Positions 1 through 7,973 of a stretch of 13,886 nt of DNA are shown here, piece after piece. How positions within the stretch are numbered: position 1 is the first letter of the stretch; every line of letters starts with the position of its first letter. The stretch lies in assembly GCA_029883145.1 (NCBI GenBank), contig JAOUJR010000011.1, positions 1 to 13,886 on the forward strand, given 5' to 3'. Position numbers and translations under genes: made by a program. This DNA comes from Nitrospirota bacterium. Its GTDB lineage: Bacteria; Nitrospirota; Thermodesulfovibrionia; Thermodesulfovibrionales; SM23-35. The notes below the pieces were generated by a model. The model was not told where the DNA came from. It did no database searches and worked only from the letters and a program-made list of their open reading frames with translations.

Positions 1-1966
1 ATTCAAGGAGGTGCTTCCTTATATCAAAGTTATGCGCTTCAACACGCTTCTGAGCATTCTCTATAGCTTTTGTAACCATCTTATTTTCTATAGGCATATC
101 TTCGTCCATGCCAAGTTTTCCCATAAGACCTGATATCCTGTCAGAGCCAAAGATCCTCATAAGGTCATCTTCAAGTGAAAGATAAAATCTTGAAGAACCA
201 GGGTCTCCCTGCCTGCCTGAACGACCTCTCAACTGATTATCTATCCTTCTTGCCTCATGCCTCTCTGTGCCGAGTATGTGGAAGCCTCCAAGGGATAATA
301 CTTTTTCTCTATCTTTTTTACAGATATCTTCAGCCTTTGAAAGAGTATGCTTCCATTCGTCTTCGGTATACTCTTTTTTGTCTCTCAAAAACTCTCTGGC
401 AAGGCCTTTAGGATTACCTCCAAGAATTATGTCTGTTCCTCGACCAGCCATATTTGTTGCTATAGTAACAGCACCACTTCTCCCTGTCTGTGCAATTATC
501 TCTGCCTCACTTTCATGATACTTTGCATTGAGTACAGAGTGCGGGATACCTTTCTTCTTGAGCATGTGGCTCAATACTTCAGATTTCTCTATAGAGATAG
601 TTCCCACAAGAACAGGCTGCCCTTTTTTATGAAGTTCTTCAATTTCTGTTAAAACTGCATTGAATTTCCCTCTCTCTGTCTTATAAACCATGTCAGGATG
701 GTCATCTCTTATCATTGGTTCATTTGTTGGTATCACAACAACTTCAAGGTTATAAATCTTTGCAAATTCTTCCGCCTCTGTATCTGCTGTTCCTGTCATT
801 CCTGCAAGTTTCTTGTACATCCTGAAATAGTTCTGAAAGGTGATGGTGGCAAGAGTCTGATTCTCACTTTCAATTTTCACTCCCTCTTTTGCTTCTACTG
901 CCTGATGAAGTCCGTCTGACCAGCGCCGACCAGGCATGAGCCTTCCGGTAAATTCGTCTACAATAATGACATCACCATCTTTGACGACATAATCAACATC
1001 CCTTTTATAAAGGGTGTGCGCCTTCAATGCCTGGAGGACATGGTGTACAAGTTCAATATTTGATGGGTCATAAAGGTTACCTGCACCGAGTAATCTTTCT
1101 ACCTTGATATTCCCTTCTTCAGTAAGAATAGCAGACTTTGCCTTTTCATCAATCGTGTAATCATTATCTTTTTGAAGTCTCGGAATAAGCTTGTCTATCT
1201 TGTAATATTTATCCGTGGATTCTTCTGAAGGGCCTGAAATGATGAGTGGTGTTCGTGCTTCATCTATCAGAATACTGTCTACCTCGTCCACGATTGCATA
1301 ATTCAGTTCCCTCTGACAGTAATCAGATATATCATATTTCATATTGTCTCTAAGATAATCAAAGCCGAATTCATTGTTTGTCCCATAGGTTATGTCAGTT
1401 AAATAGGCCTCCTGTCTTGAACATGGCCTGAGAAATTCCAGTCTCTTGTCTGTGGAAGAATATGATGGGTCATAGATGAAAGAGCTGTCATGTTGTATTA
1501 CTCCAACGGTGAGGCCAAGAAAGTTGTATATTGGTCCCATCCATTGGGTATCCCTTTTTGCAAGATAGTCATTCACCGTGATAACATGAACACCTTTTCC
1601 TTCAAGTGCATTCAAACAGACAGGCAGGGTTGCAACGAGGGTTTTCCCTTCACCTGTCTTCATCTCTGATATCTTGCCCTCATGGAGTACGATACCACCG
1701 AGGATCTGAACATCAAAATGTCTCATCTTTAGTATTCGCCTGGATACTTCACGTATTACTGCGAAAGACTGTGGTAATATATCTTCAAGAGTTTCACCGG
1801 CTTCAAGGCGCTTCTTAAATTCCTCATTTTTTTCTTTAATCTGGGTGTCTGAAAGGCTTGTAATTTCTGCCTCTAAAGAGTTGACATGCTCTACAAGAGG
1901 CAAAAGCCTTTTAATCTCACGCTCATTTTTTGTCCCGAAGACTGTTCTCAGCAGTGTTCCAAACAT
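1..1966 (-). CDS. secA: Preprotein translocase ATPase SecA (N-terminal ~655 residues, cut by window edge)
   Basis: SecA is the cytosolic motor ATPase that pushes unfolded secretory proteins through the SecYEG channel. Seen in translation: an N-terminus beginning [11 protein letters not shown], the nucleotide-binding loop MKTGEGKT near residues 102-109, the [15 protein letters not shown] segment of the DEAD-like motor, the [14 protein letters not shown] stretch, [14 protein letters not shown], the NMAGRGTDI motif of the second motor domain, and [10 protein letters not shown] at the edge. Family members are about 840-900 residues, so the scaffold, wing and any C-terminal zinc region lie outside the window. 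Start and end are in the same frame and no stop was found between them. The ATG at 1966 has no Shine-Dalgarno sequence; a promoter-like pair ends only 5 bases before it. The gene is divergent from miaB. Confidence 0.97.
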   Translation of the reverse strand, partial: MFGTLLRTVFGTKNEREIKRLLPLVEHVNSLEAEITSLSDTQIKEKNEEFKKRLEAGETLEDILPQSFAVIREVSRRILKMRHFDVQILGGIVLHEGKISEMKTGEGKTLVATLPVCLNALEGKGVHVITVNDYLAKRDTQWMGPIYNFLGLTVGVIQHDSSFIYDPSYSSTDKRLEFLRPCSRQEAYLTDITYGTNNEFGFDYLRDNMKYDISDYCQRELNYAIVDEVDSILIDEARTPLIISGPSEESTDKYYKIDKLIPRLQKDNDYTIDEKAKSAILTEEGNIKVERLLGAGNLYDPSNIELVHHVLQALKAHTLYKRDVDYVVKDGDVIIVDEFTGRLMPGRRWSDGLHQAVEAKEGVKIESENQTLATITFQNYFRMYKKLAGMTGTADTEAEEFAKIYNLEVVVIPTNEPMIRDDHPDMVYKTERGKFNAVLTEIEELHKKGQPVLVGTISIEKSEVLSHMLKKKGIPHSVLNAKYHESEAEIIAQTGRSGAVTIATNMAGRGTDIILGGNPKGLAREFLRDKKEYTEDEWKHTLSKAEDICKKDREKVLSLGGFHILGTERHEARRIDNQLRGRSGRQGDPGSSRFYLSLEDDLMRIFGSDRISGLMGKLGMDEDMPIENKMVTKAIENAQKRVEAHNFDIRKHLLE

Positions 1967-1971
1967 GCTCT

Positions 1972-2001
1972 ATAATAGAATTAAGAGACCTAATATTTCA
2001 A
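1972..2001 (-). promoter_or_regulatory. Putative sigma70-type promoter of secA, predicting a leaderless mRNA
   Basis: On the minus strand TTGAAA (2001-1996) is followed after 18 bases by TATTAT (1977-1972). Only AGAGC separates the -10 box from the secA ATG, so the usual start site falls on or beside the start codon. No ribosome binding site is present. The motif match is seen; promoter activity is inferred. Confidence 0.5.
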
Positions 2002-2035
2002 GGAAACAGGTTTTATTGTGAGTGCATGGCTCTTC

Positions 2036-2065
2036 TTGTCAGAAACAGACAATTAATGTTACATT
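2036..2065 (+). promoter_or_regulatory. Putative sigma70-type promoter of miaB-mtaB, predicting a leaderless mRNA
   Basis: TTGTCA (2036-2041), an 18-base spacer and TACATT (2060-2065) lie upstream of miaB. Six bases then precede the ATG at 2072, so transcription would be expected to begin at about the A of the start codon. No Shine-Dalgarno sequence lies upstream of the ATG. The -10 match is moderate, so this is tentative. Confidence 0.45.
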
Positions 2066-2071
2066 TTAAAA

Positions 2072-3367
2072 ATGATGAAGACAGTATTTATACGAACTTT
2101 TGGTTGTCAGATGAATGTCCATGACTCTGAGAAGATGCTCGGGGTTCTTCAGAAAGACGGGTATTTTGAAACTCATGATCCGCGTAAAGCAGACCTGATT
2201 ATATTCAACACTTGTGGAATAAGGCAGAAGGCTGAACAGAAGTTTTACAGCGAACTCGGAAAGACAAAGTCTTATAAGAAAAGACGGCCAGAAATGAAAG
2301 TAGCAGTTGCAGGATGTATCGCACAGCATGAAGGAGGAAATTTATTCACAAGAGCGCCTTATGTAGATTTTGTATTCGGTCCACAGAACATACACATGCT
2401 TCATGATATTGTCTCAAGAAGGAACCGCTCACTCGCCTTAGAAGATAATCCTGATATAGCAAAAGAAGACCTTCCGGTGAAAAGAGGAGACGAGGTAAAG
2501 GCGTGGGTTACAATAATGTATGGGTGTAATAATTACTGTAGCTACTGTGTCGTTCCATACACGAGGGGGAGAGAAAGGTCGAGGTCAAGTGAGAACATAT
2601 GCGCAGAGATAAAAGAACTCGCTGAGCAAGGATATAAGGAAATAACCCTTCTTGGACAGAATGTAAATTCTTATAGAAGTGATATCAATTTTCCAGGACT
2701 TTTAAGAAGACTTGAGAGGGTAGGGGGTATTGAAAGGATAAGGTTTGTGACATCCCATCCGGGAGATTTATCTGATGAGCTTATGGATGCTATCGCTGAA
2801 CTCACTAAAGTATGTGAGCATATTCACCTTCCATTGCAGTCTGGCTCTAACAATGTGTTAAGGCTTATGAATAGAAGATACACATATGAAGAATACATGA
2901 AAAAGGTTTTACGGTTGAGAGATAAGGTTCAGGGCATTGCAATAACCTCGGACATTATTGCAGGATTTCCTGGTGAGACAGAGGAAGACCATATCCATAC
3001 AGTAAAGGCATTAAAAGAGATAGAATTTGATGGGATATTTGCCTTTAAATTTTCTTCAAGACCGGGTACAAGAGCTGAAGAAATGAAAGGCCATTTATCA
3101 AAAGAGGTAAAATCTGAAAGGCTGCAACAGATACTGGAGATTCAAGAGGAGATAACAGAGAAAAAGAACAGGTCTCTCGAAGGAACAACACATGAGATAC
3201 TTATTGAAGGAGAGAGTGTGACAGATAAGGGAAAGCTTACGGGAAGGACAAGGACAAACAAAATAGTGAACATTCCTAAGGTTGAGAGTGAAAAAGGCAC
3301 AGTACTACATGTTGAAATAACGAGGGGAAGGCAGCACTCTCTTGAAGGAAAAGTTATTAAGGAATGA
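2072..3367 (+). CDS. miaB: tRNA-2-methylthio-N6-dimethylallyladenosine synthase MiaB
   Basis: MiaB is a radical-SAM methylthiotransferase that adds a 2-methylthio group to isopentenyl-A37 of tRNAs reading UNN codons. The three domains are visible in order. The UPF0004 domain carries cluster-binding C12 (FGCQMN), C48 (NTCGIR) and C82 (AGCIAQ). The radical-SAM core holds CNNYCSYC with C152, C156 and C159, followed by LLGQNVNSY. A TRAM RNA-binding domain covers about residues 368-430. At 431 residues it is normal for the family. The start is either of two adjacent ATGs (2072 or 2075), neither with a ribosome binding site. Its stop overlaps the next gene as ATGA, so the two methylthiotransferases are translationally coupled. 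The FGCQMN signature and full domain set distinguish it from RimO and MtaB. Confidence 0.95.
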   Translation: MMKTVFIRTFGCQMNVHDSEKMLGVLQKDGYFETHDPRKADLIIFNTCGIRQKAEQKFYSELGKTKSYKKRRPEMKVAVAGCIAQHEGGNLFTRAPYVDFVFGPQNIHMLHDIVSRRNRSLALEDNPDIAKEDLPVKRGDEVKAWVTIMYGCNNYCSYCVVPYTRGRERSRSSENICAEIKELAEQGYKEITLLGQNVNSYRSDINFPGLLRRLERVGGIERIRFVTSHPGDLSDELMDAIAELTKVCEHIHLPLQSGSNNVLRLMNRRYTYEEYMKKVLRLRDKVQGIAITSDIIAGFPGETEEDHIHTVKALKEIEFDGIFAFKFSSRPGTRAEEMKGHLSKEVKSERLQQILEIQEEITEKKNRSLEGTTHEILIEGESVTDKGKLTGRTRTNKIVNIPKVESEKGTVLHVEITRGRQHSLEGKVIKE

Positions 3368-4602
3368 AGGTCGCGGTCCTTACACTCGGTTGCAGAGTCA
3401 ATCAGTCTGAAAGCGATGTTATTGAAGGGAATCTCATTAAATACGGATGGTCTGTCGTAACATTATCTGAATGTCCTGATTATTGTATAATCAATACCTG
3501 TTCTGTAACAGCAAAAAGCGATTATCAATCAAGACAACTCATCAGGAGAGCTTTAAGGACAGGTGCAAAGGTTATTGTTACTGGCTGCTATTCACAACTT
3601 AGACCGAATGATTTAAAAAAAATAGATGGCGTTGACTTCATCGTAAATAATAACAATAAATATAATATTATTAATATGTTAACAAATAATACTGAAAGTA
3701 TAACTTTCAGTCACAGCAGTAAATCAAGACCAAATATTAAAGTGCAGGATGGTTGTAATTATTCATGTACGTATTGTGTAGTTCCACTGGCAAGAGGAAG
3801 ATCAAGGAGTCTTGATATGCAAAAAGTTGTGCAGCATGTTAGGGAAATTTGTGATTCCGGATACAACGAAATAGTTCTTACGGGAATACATCTTGGCTCA
3901 TATGGATATGATCTCATACCTAAAATTAAACTCTCAGAGCTTATTAGAACTATTTTAGAAAAAACACAAATTCAAAGGATAAGACTAAGTTCTATCGAGA
4001 GTAATGAAGTAGATAATGAACTTATTCAATTACTTAAGGATAAAAGGTTATGCAAACACATTCATTTACCAATGCAAAGTGGAAGTAATACTATATTAAA
4101 GAGTATGAACAGAATGTATAGCGATGAAGATTTTAAGAGAAAGATAGAAACAATATTGAGTAGAGTACCTGATATCGCAATAGGAACGGATATAATTGTT
4201 GGCTTTCCCGGTGAAACTGAAAAGGATTTTCAAAAAACTAAGAAATTGCTTGAGTATCTGCCTCTCTCATACATGCATATTTTCCCTTTTTCAAGAAGAC
4301 CAAAAACTATTGCTTCAGAAATGGCTCAACAGTGCACTTCTGAAATCAAAAAGGAAAGAGTTTATGAGTTAAATGCTTTAAATACAAAGAAGAAAATTAA
4401 TTACATGCTCTCTCAACTCCATAAGACCCTTGAGGTTATTATAGAAGAGAAGGGCTCTGATGGATTTTCAACTGGAACTACAAGCAATTACCTTAAAATA
4501 AAAATAAACTCAAATGCATATCCTCAAAAAACCCTTGTCAGAGTTAGGGCTGCAGAGATAGAAGGAAATTTGATGCGAGGAGACCTGATAGATACACTAT
4601 AA
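3364..4602 (+). CDS. mtaB: tRNA (t6A37) methylthiotransferase MtaB
   Basis: MtaB converts t6A37 to ms2t6A37 in tRNAs reading ANN codons, using two iron-sulfur clusters and SAM. The TLGCRVNQSES and NTCSVTAKSD signatures are typical of MtaB rather than MiaB. UPF0004 cysteines are C10, C46 and C75; the radical-SAM motif CNYSCTYC gives C131, C135 and C138. A less conserved TRAM-like tail starts near residue 355. The length of 412 is slightly short but complete. It starts inside the miaB stop (ATGA) with AAGGA just ahead, so it probably depends on miaB translation. Its reading frame is visibly richer in A and T (many AAT, AAA, ATA, TTA codons) than miaB, more like the convergent cca gene. Family identity is firm; the substrate is inferred from the subfamily signature. 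Confidence 0.93.
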   Translation: MKVAVLTLGCRVNQSESDVIEGNLIKYGWSVVTLSECPDYCIINTCSVTAKSDYQSRQLIRRALRTGAKVIVTGCYSQLRPNDLKKIDGVDFIVNNNNKYNIINMLTNNTESITFSHSSKSRPNIKVQDGCNYSCTYCVVPLARGRSRSLDMQKVVQHVREICDSGYNEIVLTGIHLGSYGYDLIPKIKLSELIRTILEKTQIQRIRLSSIESNEVDNELIQLLKDKRLCKHIHLPMQSGSNTILKSMNRMYSDEDFKRKIETILSRVPDIAIGTDIIVGFPGETEKDFQKTKKLLEYLPLSYMHIFPFSRRPKTIASEMAQQCTSEIKKERVYELNALNTKKKINYMLSQLHKTLEVIIEEKGSDGFSTGTTSNYLKIKINSNAYPQKTLVRVRAAEIEGNLMRGDLIDTL

Positions 4603-4619
4603 CCTATTCATTTTGCGTG

Positions 4620-4658
4620 ATATTTCATATGCCTAAAACATATTCAGGTATGGTGAAA
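4620..4658 (+). terminator. Weak imperfect hairpin between convergent mtaB and cca
   Basis: TTTCA (4623-4627) pairs with TGAAA (4654-4658), and ATGCCT (4629-4634) with AGGTAT (4646-4651, one G-U pair), around an 11-base loop. It sits about 20 bases after the mtaB stop. No run of T follows, so an intrinsic terminator is only a possibility. The rest of 4603-4756 is AT-rich and holds no gene I can see. Confidence 0.25.
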
Positions 4659-4756
4659 CATATAGATTTCAAAAGATGGTATCCATTTTTAACAGAGATA
4701 ATAACAGTTTATTCACAATTTTTGTTTGTATAATATGTCTGATAAGATATATTATG

Positions 4757-5971
4757 TTAAATTATAGAAGTAATTAATCTAATTGCATCTTTCTTTGTCT
4801 TTACTTTCCCCTCAAATTGAGCCCTCTTTATCTCAGTTATCATTATCCCAATCTGAGGACCTGACCTTACCCCTGTAACTTTAATAACCTCTTCAGAACT
4901 TAAAATCCCCCTTTTCCATGTTCTCTTATACCTTTCATATTCTTTAATCAAATCTACGTTACCTGAAATTATCAAAACATCAATTGAAGCCTCTTTTGAG
5001 GCTAAAAAGACATCAAATAATTTTTCCTTCCCTTTTTCTTTGAACTGTCTGCTTCCTTTATGAGCCAGTTCTATCCTTTTTTTTATTCTATTACTCATTC
5101 TGATCTTTGAATGTTCTTTAAGAAAATATGCACCATTATTGAGTAATAATAACTCAAGACAGATTAATCCTTTATAAACAAGGTTTTGAGAAAATATTTT
5201 CTTAAGTAGAACTTTAATTTTTAAAGAATTATTTTTATTTATTGTTTCAAATCGAGATATTTCTTTAACGTTTGTTTCTAACTGATTGTAAGAAATAGAT
5301 AAAATGTCATATAATATGCCATCAATAAGTGCCATTTTAAGGTATTTTGCCGAATGTTTCAGGTTTAACAAATTAAAAAGCTCTAAAGTTATTCTTTCAG
5401 AAGATGCTCTTTTTATCTTTTTATGTAGTGTTTTCATTGACTTACGAGTGCCCTTTTCTATATACCCATTAAGTTCTGCAGCAAACCTATATGCTCTGAG
5501 CATCCTTAAAGGGTCAGAAATAAGGTTTTTATCAGATAGAGAACGTATTTTCCTCTGCCTGATATCTTTAACTCCATTATATGGGTCTACTATTCCTGTC
5601 TCTGGAGACCAGGCTATTGCATTAATGGTAAAGTCCCTTTTTGACAGATCTTTTTCAAGAGCTCCCATAGGTTTTGAAAAATCAAGGGTTGCACCTCCCT
5701 CTAAGGCAATCCTGATCATGTGCTCTTTTCTGAGCTCAACGATGGTTCCACCGGTAATCTTTCTGATTTCCTTTACAAAACTTCTGATGTCTCCGCTCAC
5801 AATATAGTCCCTGTCTTTTGAGCGTATATTCCTCAAAATGTCCCTTACATACCCTCCGACAAGGTATATCTCCCTCCCCCTTCCCTTCTCAAAGACAAGA
5901 GAGTTGTATTTATCTTTAAGAATCTTGTTTTTGAGTTGCTGAGATGAGAGTTGCATGGTTAATAATATCAT
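4757..5971 (-). CDS. Class II tRNA nucleotidyltransferase / poly(A) polymerase family protein
   Basis: Members add or repair the 3' CCA of tRNA, or in some species add only CC, only A, or poly(A) tails. Seen in order: LVGGYVRD (residues 38-44), the catalytic pair D53 and D55 in KDRDYIV, the third acidic residue in TLDFS (D97), KRDFTINAIA (111-120), DPLRMLRAYRFAAEL (153-167) and SSERITLELFNLL (190-202). This is the full head, neck and body of a class II enzyme. The C-terminal part is divergent and lysine-rich. Length 404 fits the family. Exact specificity cannot be settled by eye, so no gene symbol is given. The start could be ATG 5971 or ATG 5956; neither has a Shine-Dalgarno. A TATTAT box 5 bases before ATG 5956 resembles the secA arrangement but lacks a good -35. 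Composition is AT-rich. Confidence 0.92.
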   Translation of the reverse strand: MILLTMQLSSQQLKNKILKDKYNSLVFEKGRGREIYLVGGYVRDILRNIRSKDRDYIVSGDIRSFVKEIRKITGGTIVELRKEHMIRIALEGGATLDFSKPMGALEKDLSKRDFTINAIAWSPETGIVDPYNGVKDIRQRKIRSLSDKNLISDPLRMLRAYRFAAELNGYIEKGTRKSMKTLHKKIKRASSERITLELFNLLNLKHSAKYLKMALIDGILYDILSISYNQLETNVKEISRFETINKNNSLKIKVLLKKIFSQNLVYKGLICLELLLLNNGAYFLKEHSKIRMSNRIKKRIELAHKGSRQFKEKGKEKLFDVFLASKEASIDVLIISGNVDLIKEYERYKRTWKRGILSSEEVIKVTGVRSGPQIGIMITEIKRAQFEGKVKTKKDAIRLITSII

Positions 5972-6017
5972 ATCATTGCTGTGTAAAATAATTCTGGCTT
6001 TAGGCCAATTTGCTTAA

Positions 6018-6239
6018 TTCATAGAGAGGTTGTCACCTAAAGTCACGTCATTTGAAGAAGCGCAGCAATCCGCTCAGCGCATGAAGAACAGCCCAAAAGT
6101 CGATTTTTTCGAAGTCACGGGAGGATTACCGTCTGCATCAAATCCCTGCGAGGCATTAATAAGCAATCATGGATTTTTCGGCATTGAGGACCAGGTGGTT
6201 GACATAATTGCAAAATGGGCAAGTGGCAATAAACAATAG
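6018..6239 (+). pseudogene. 3' remnant of an alpha/beta hydrolase gene
   Basis: An open frame begins just after the TAA at 6015-6017 and ends at TAG 6239; the only initiator is TTG at 6030. The translated ~70 residues look like the C-terminal end of an alpha/beta hydrolase: an SFEEAQQSAQRM helix as follows the HGxxDxVV turn, then SNPCEALISNHGFFGIEDQ, where the histidine would be the catalytic one, and a final VVDIIAKWA helix. The nucleophile and acid parts of the triad are missing, and I saw nothing hydrolase-like just upstream. GAGAGG before the TTG is too close to be a good ribosome site. It is more GC-rich than neighbouring cca. I judge it a decayed 5'-truncated gene; a small expressed protein is less likely. 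The family is recognised from pattern memory only. Confidence 0.5.
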
Positions 6240-6261
6240 TTGCATACTGGGAGGAAGTAAA

Positions 6262-6287
6262 TCCGGGCCATCAGATGAAAGCCCGGA
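6262..6287 (-). terminator. Hairpin downstream of the lipoprotein gene
   Basis: TCCGGGC (6262-6268) pairs perfectly with GCCCGGA (6281-6287) around a 12-base loop. On the minus strand it begins 11 bases past the lipoprotein stop codon and is followed by a short, weak T-rich stretch (TTTACTT). It is also about 22 bases after the hydrolase remnant on the plus strand, but no T run follows there. Confidence 0.5.
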
Positions 6288-6298
6288 CATAGAAAATA

Positions 6299-6913
6299 CT
6301 ATTTCACGCTAAAGGTCATCTCTCTTGAATCTTTTGCATTTGGAGCCTGAATAGTCGTTATTACTGTATAGGTTCCTTTTTTCGCATTAGCTGGCAGATA
6401 GACAGGAACTGTAGATGTATAAGTGCCCCCGACATGAGTCACGTTTACCTCTGGTTTACCGACCAGCTCGCCATCATGCCGTATCTCTCTTATCTCTGTT
6501 ATGCTTATCTGCTCAGTAGGTGAAGCCACGAGCAAGGCATAGGTTACCTTAATATCTACTTTCTTACCGGGATTCACAGCATTAGGTACTACAGATACAT
6601 CTTCAATCCTTACCATTGTACCCATTGATGGCTGATAATTGTACTTATTGGCTGTCTCCTGGCGGGATCTTTTAACGTCATAGGCATAGTGCCCGATAGC
6701 ACCACCTACAAGTGCTCCTACAAGTCCTCCGATGATCGCTCCCGTAGTCCTGGAACCCTTTCCAGCCACTAACGCTCCTCCTACGGCACCTGTCGCTGCT
6801 CCGACTGCTGCACCGGTTGTCGCACCCTTGTGTTCTTCGGTAAGCGATGCGCATCCTGAAAGGCTTGCAACAAATGCAATCAGTATAACAATTGATAAAA
6901 ATTTCATTTTCAC
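6299..6913 (-). CDS. Glycine-zipper lipoprotein with a C-terminal beta-rich domain
   Basis: This is a predicted envelope lipoprotein of 204 residues; its function is unknown. A basic-hydrophobic signal peptide ends in the lipobox LSGC, so lipid-modified C21 would be the mature N-terminus. Residues ~30-75 form two glycine-zipper hairpins (GAAVGAATGAVGGA and GGLVGALVGGAIG), the pattern of the glycine-zipper 2TM domain found in SlyB/Rcs-type outer-membrane proteins. From about residue 100 to the end the sequence alternates beta strands (VNPGKKVDIKVTYALL, GTYTVITTIQA), suggesting an immunoglobulin-like fold. The start is GTG at 6913 with GGAGG six bases ahead (6920-6924); ATG at 6907 is possible but has 12-base spacing. 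It stands alone, with a hairpin behind it and the tRNA gene divergent from it. Confidence 0.85.
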   Translation of the reverse strand: MKMKFLSIVILIAFVASLSGCASLTEEHKGATTGAAVGAATGAVGGALVAGKGSRTTGAIIGGLVGALVGGAIGHYAYDVKRSRQETANKYNYQPSMGTMVRIEDVSVVPNAVNPGKKVDIKVTYALLVASPTEQISITEIREIRHDGELVGKPEVNVTHVGGTYTSTVPVYLPANAKKGTYTVITTIQAPNAKDSREMTFSVK

Positions 6914-7071
6914 GGCTCTCCTCCCTTGAATCTTTTATTTAGTAAAAGTTTATCAAAATTCTGTTTAAGTTGCACACATTTTCGGCATTAACCCTCTGTG
7001 ATAAGATATTCTATAGTACTCTTGAGGCTGAGTACTTTGTTGAACTAAGAAAAAATTAAAGCGACCTTTCC

Positions 7072-7101
7072 TTGACTTTTACGCTCATGCTGATTTATAA
7101 A
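7072..7101 (+). promoter_or_regulatory. Sigma70-type promoter of tRNA-Gly
   Basis: TTGACT (7072-7077) and TATAAA (7096-7101) are separated by 18 bases and lie 9 bases before the first base of the mature tRNA. The -10 box sits in the loop of a short inverted repeat, CTGAT (7090-7094) with ATCAG (7102-7106). Confidence 0.7.
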
Positions 7102-7110
7102 ATCAGTAAT

Positions 7111-7185
7111 GCGGGCGTAACTCAGCGGTAGAGTGTCAGCTTCCCAAGCTGAAGGTCGCGGGTTCAAATCCCGTCGCCCGCTCCA
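7111..7185 (+). tRNA. tRNA-Gly (anticodon CCC)
   Basis: A full cloverleaf can be drawn by hand. The acceptor stem GCGGGCG pairs with CGCCCGC. The D arm is ACTC...GAGT around the loop AGCGGTA. The anticodon stem TCAGC/GCTGA encloses the loop TTCCCAA, giving anticodon CCC at 7143-7145 (reads GGG). The T arm GCGGG/CCCGT encloses TTCAAAT. The discriminator is T, as is usual for bacterial glycine tRNAs, and CCA is encoded at 7183-7185. The gene is single and has its own promoter. Confidence 0.97.
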
Positions 7186-7253
7186 TTCTTATATTCTACA
7201 ATATAAGTAAAATGAACTACCCAGCAAGAATTTTTAGGAAGAGGTATCAAATC

Positions 7254-7333
7254 TGTCATTCCGCACTTGATGCGGAATCCAGAGGGTTTTGCGTATTTTA
7301 TCCTTCTGGATTCCTGCCTGCACAGGAATGACA
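7254..7333. repeat. MITE-like nested palindrome with TGTCATTCC ends
   Basis: The element is bounded by TGTCATTCC (7254-7262) and its exact inverse GGAATGACA (7325-7333). Inside are two terminal hairpins, ATTCCGCA/TGCGGAAT (7258-7278) and ATTCCTG/CAGGAAT (7310-7329), plus a longer pairing of AATCCAGA (7276-7283) with TCTGGATT (7305-7312). The whole can fold as a three-armed cruciform. Repeats with TGTCATTCC(C) ends and an inner AATCCAGA are, from general knowledge, a common dispersed class in intergenic DNA of many bacteria. No protein is encoded. Only one copy is in this window. Confidence 0.75.
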
Positions 7334-7363
7334 AAATGGGGTAATTTTTAAATATTTTTAGAT

Positions 7364-7386
7364 ACCCTGTGGTTTTGCCGCAGGGT
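7364..7386 (-). terminator. Terminator hairpin of the inositol-lipid operon
   Basis: A nine-pair stem (ACCCTGTGG at 7364-7372 with CCGCAGGGT at 7378-7386, one G-U pair) closes a five-base loop. It lies 17 bases past the phosphatidyltransferase stop on the minus strand and is followed there by an A/T-rich tract (ATCTAAAAATATTT). The T run is imperfect, so strength is uncertain. Confidence 0.6.
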
Positions 7387-7403
7387 TCTTCTTTGGGCTC
7401 TCA

Positions 7404-7970
7404 TTATTCTTTCATCGCTTTCCATACATGATAAACCCTTTGGATAACGGTAAAATGGGTAAGGATGAGCATTATCCATAGTACTGGAATAAGCCATCCT
7501 GTTAATGCAGCGAATGCCAGAAGAATTATCCTCTCAGGTCTTTCCATGATGCCTGTATGGCCTGATTCACCGAGTCCCTCTGCCCTTGCCCTTGCATAGC
7601 TGATAAGAAACGCACCAACCAGTGTGCCGAGACTCAAGATAACACCTGTCTGGTTACCTTCCGAAGCAAAATACCAAGATAGTGAAAGGAAAATGAATGC
7701 GTCAGCATATCTGTCAAGTACAGAATCGAGGAATGCACCGAACTTTGTAGTCCTTTCATTGACTCTTGCAATAACGCCGTCAAGCATGTCGAATAACCCA
7801 CCACTGAGAATAAGCATTCCGCCAAGTTTTAAGTTATAGGGAATCACAAGAGCAGCAACACAGGTAACGACAAAACCTGCTATGGTGAGTATATTTGGAT
7901 TTAAGTGAATCTTTTTTATAAGTGGACTGAGAGGCTTATCAAGGAAGTGCCCGAATTTTGCACTTATCAC
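7404..7970 (-). CDS. CDP-alcohol phosphatidyltransferase, probably phosphatidylinositol-phosphate synthase type
   Basis: This integral membrane enzyme of 188 residues moves a phosphatidyl group from CDP-diacylglycerol to an alcohol. The family motif D-x2-DG-x2-AR-x8-G-x3-D-x3-D is intact: D61, D64, G65, A68, R69, G78, D82 and D86. Hydrophobic stretches around residues 28-60, 90-125 and 150-175 are membrane segments. It lies three bases after the inositol-3-phosphate synthase stop, so inositol phosphate is the likely acceptor, as for mycobacterial PIP synthase or archaeal archaetidylinositol-phosphate synthase. The start is GTG at 7970, with no strong ribosome site, consistent with coupling to ino1. 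A role as PgsA (glycerol-phosphate acceptor) is the main alternative. Family certain; acceptor inferred from the neighbour. Confidence 0.88.
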   Translation of the reverse strand: MISAKFGHFLDKPLSPLIKKIHLNPNILTIAGFVVTCVAALVIPYNLKLGGMLILSGGLFDMLDGVIARVNERTTKFGAFLDSVLDRYADAFIFLSLSWYFASEGNQTGVILSLGTLVGAFLISYARARAEGLGESGHTGIMERPERIILLAFAALTGWLIPVLWIMLILTHFTVIQRVYHVWKAMKE

Positions 7971-7973
7971 ACG

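Noticed and set aside
1..1966. Possible frameshift or pseudogene in secA, because no long intact frame with both ends is present.
   Set aside because: The frame is open from ATG 1966 to the window edge and all motor motifs are intact in that frame; the gene is simply cut by the edge.
2066..2329. An antisense open frame over the start of miaB.
   Set aside because: It overlaps the conserved MiaB N-terminal domain and gives a cysteine/phenylalanine-rich translation with no family features.
4730..4755. ATAATAT/ATATTAT inverted repeat just past the cca stop.
   Set aside because: It is all A/T with a 12-base loop, so it is a weak hairpin expected in AT-rich DNA; not called as a terminator.
5304..5807. 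A 167-codon open frame antisense to the CCA-adding enzyme gene.
   Set aside because: It is a mirror of a gene with clear catalytic motifs; its translation shows no domain and it has no ribosome site.
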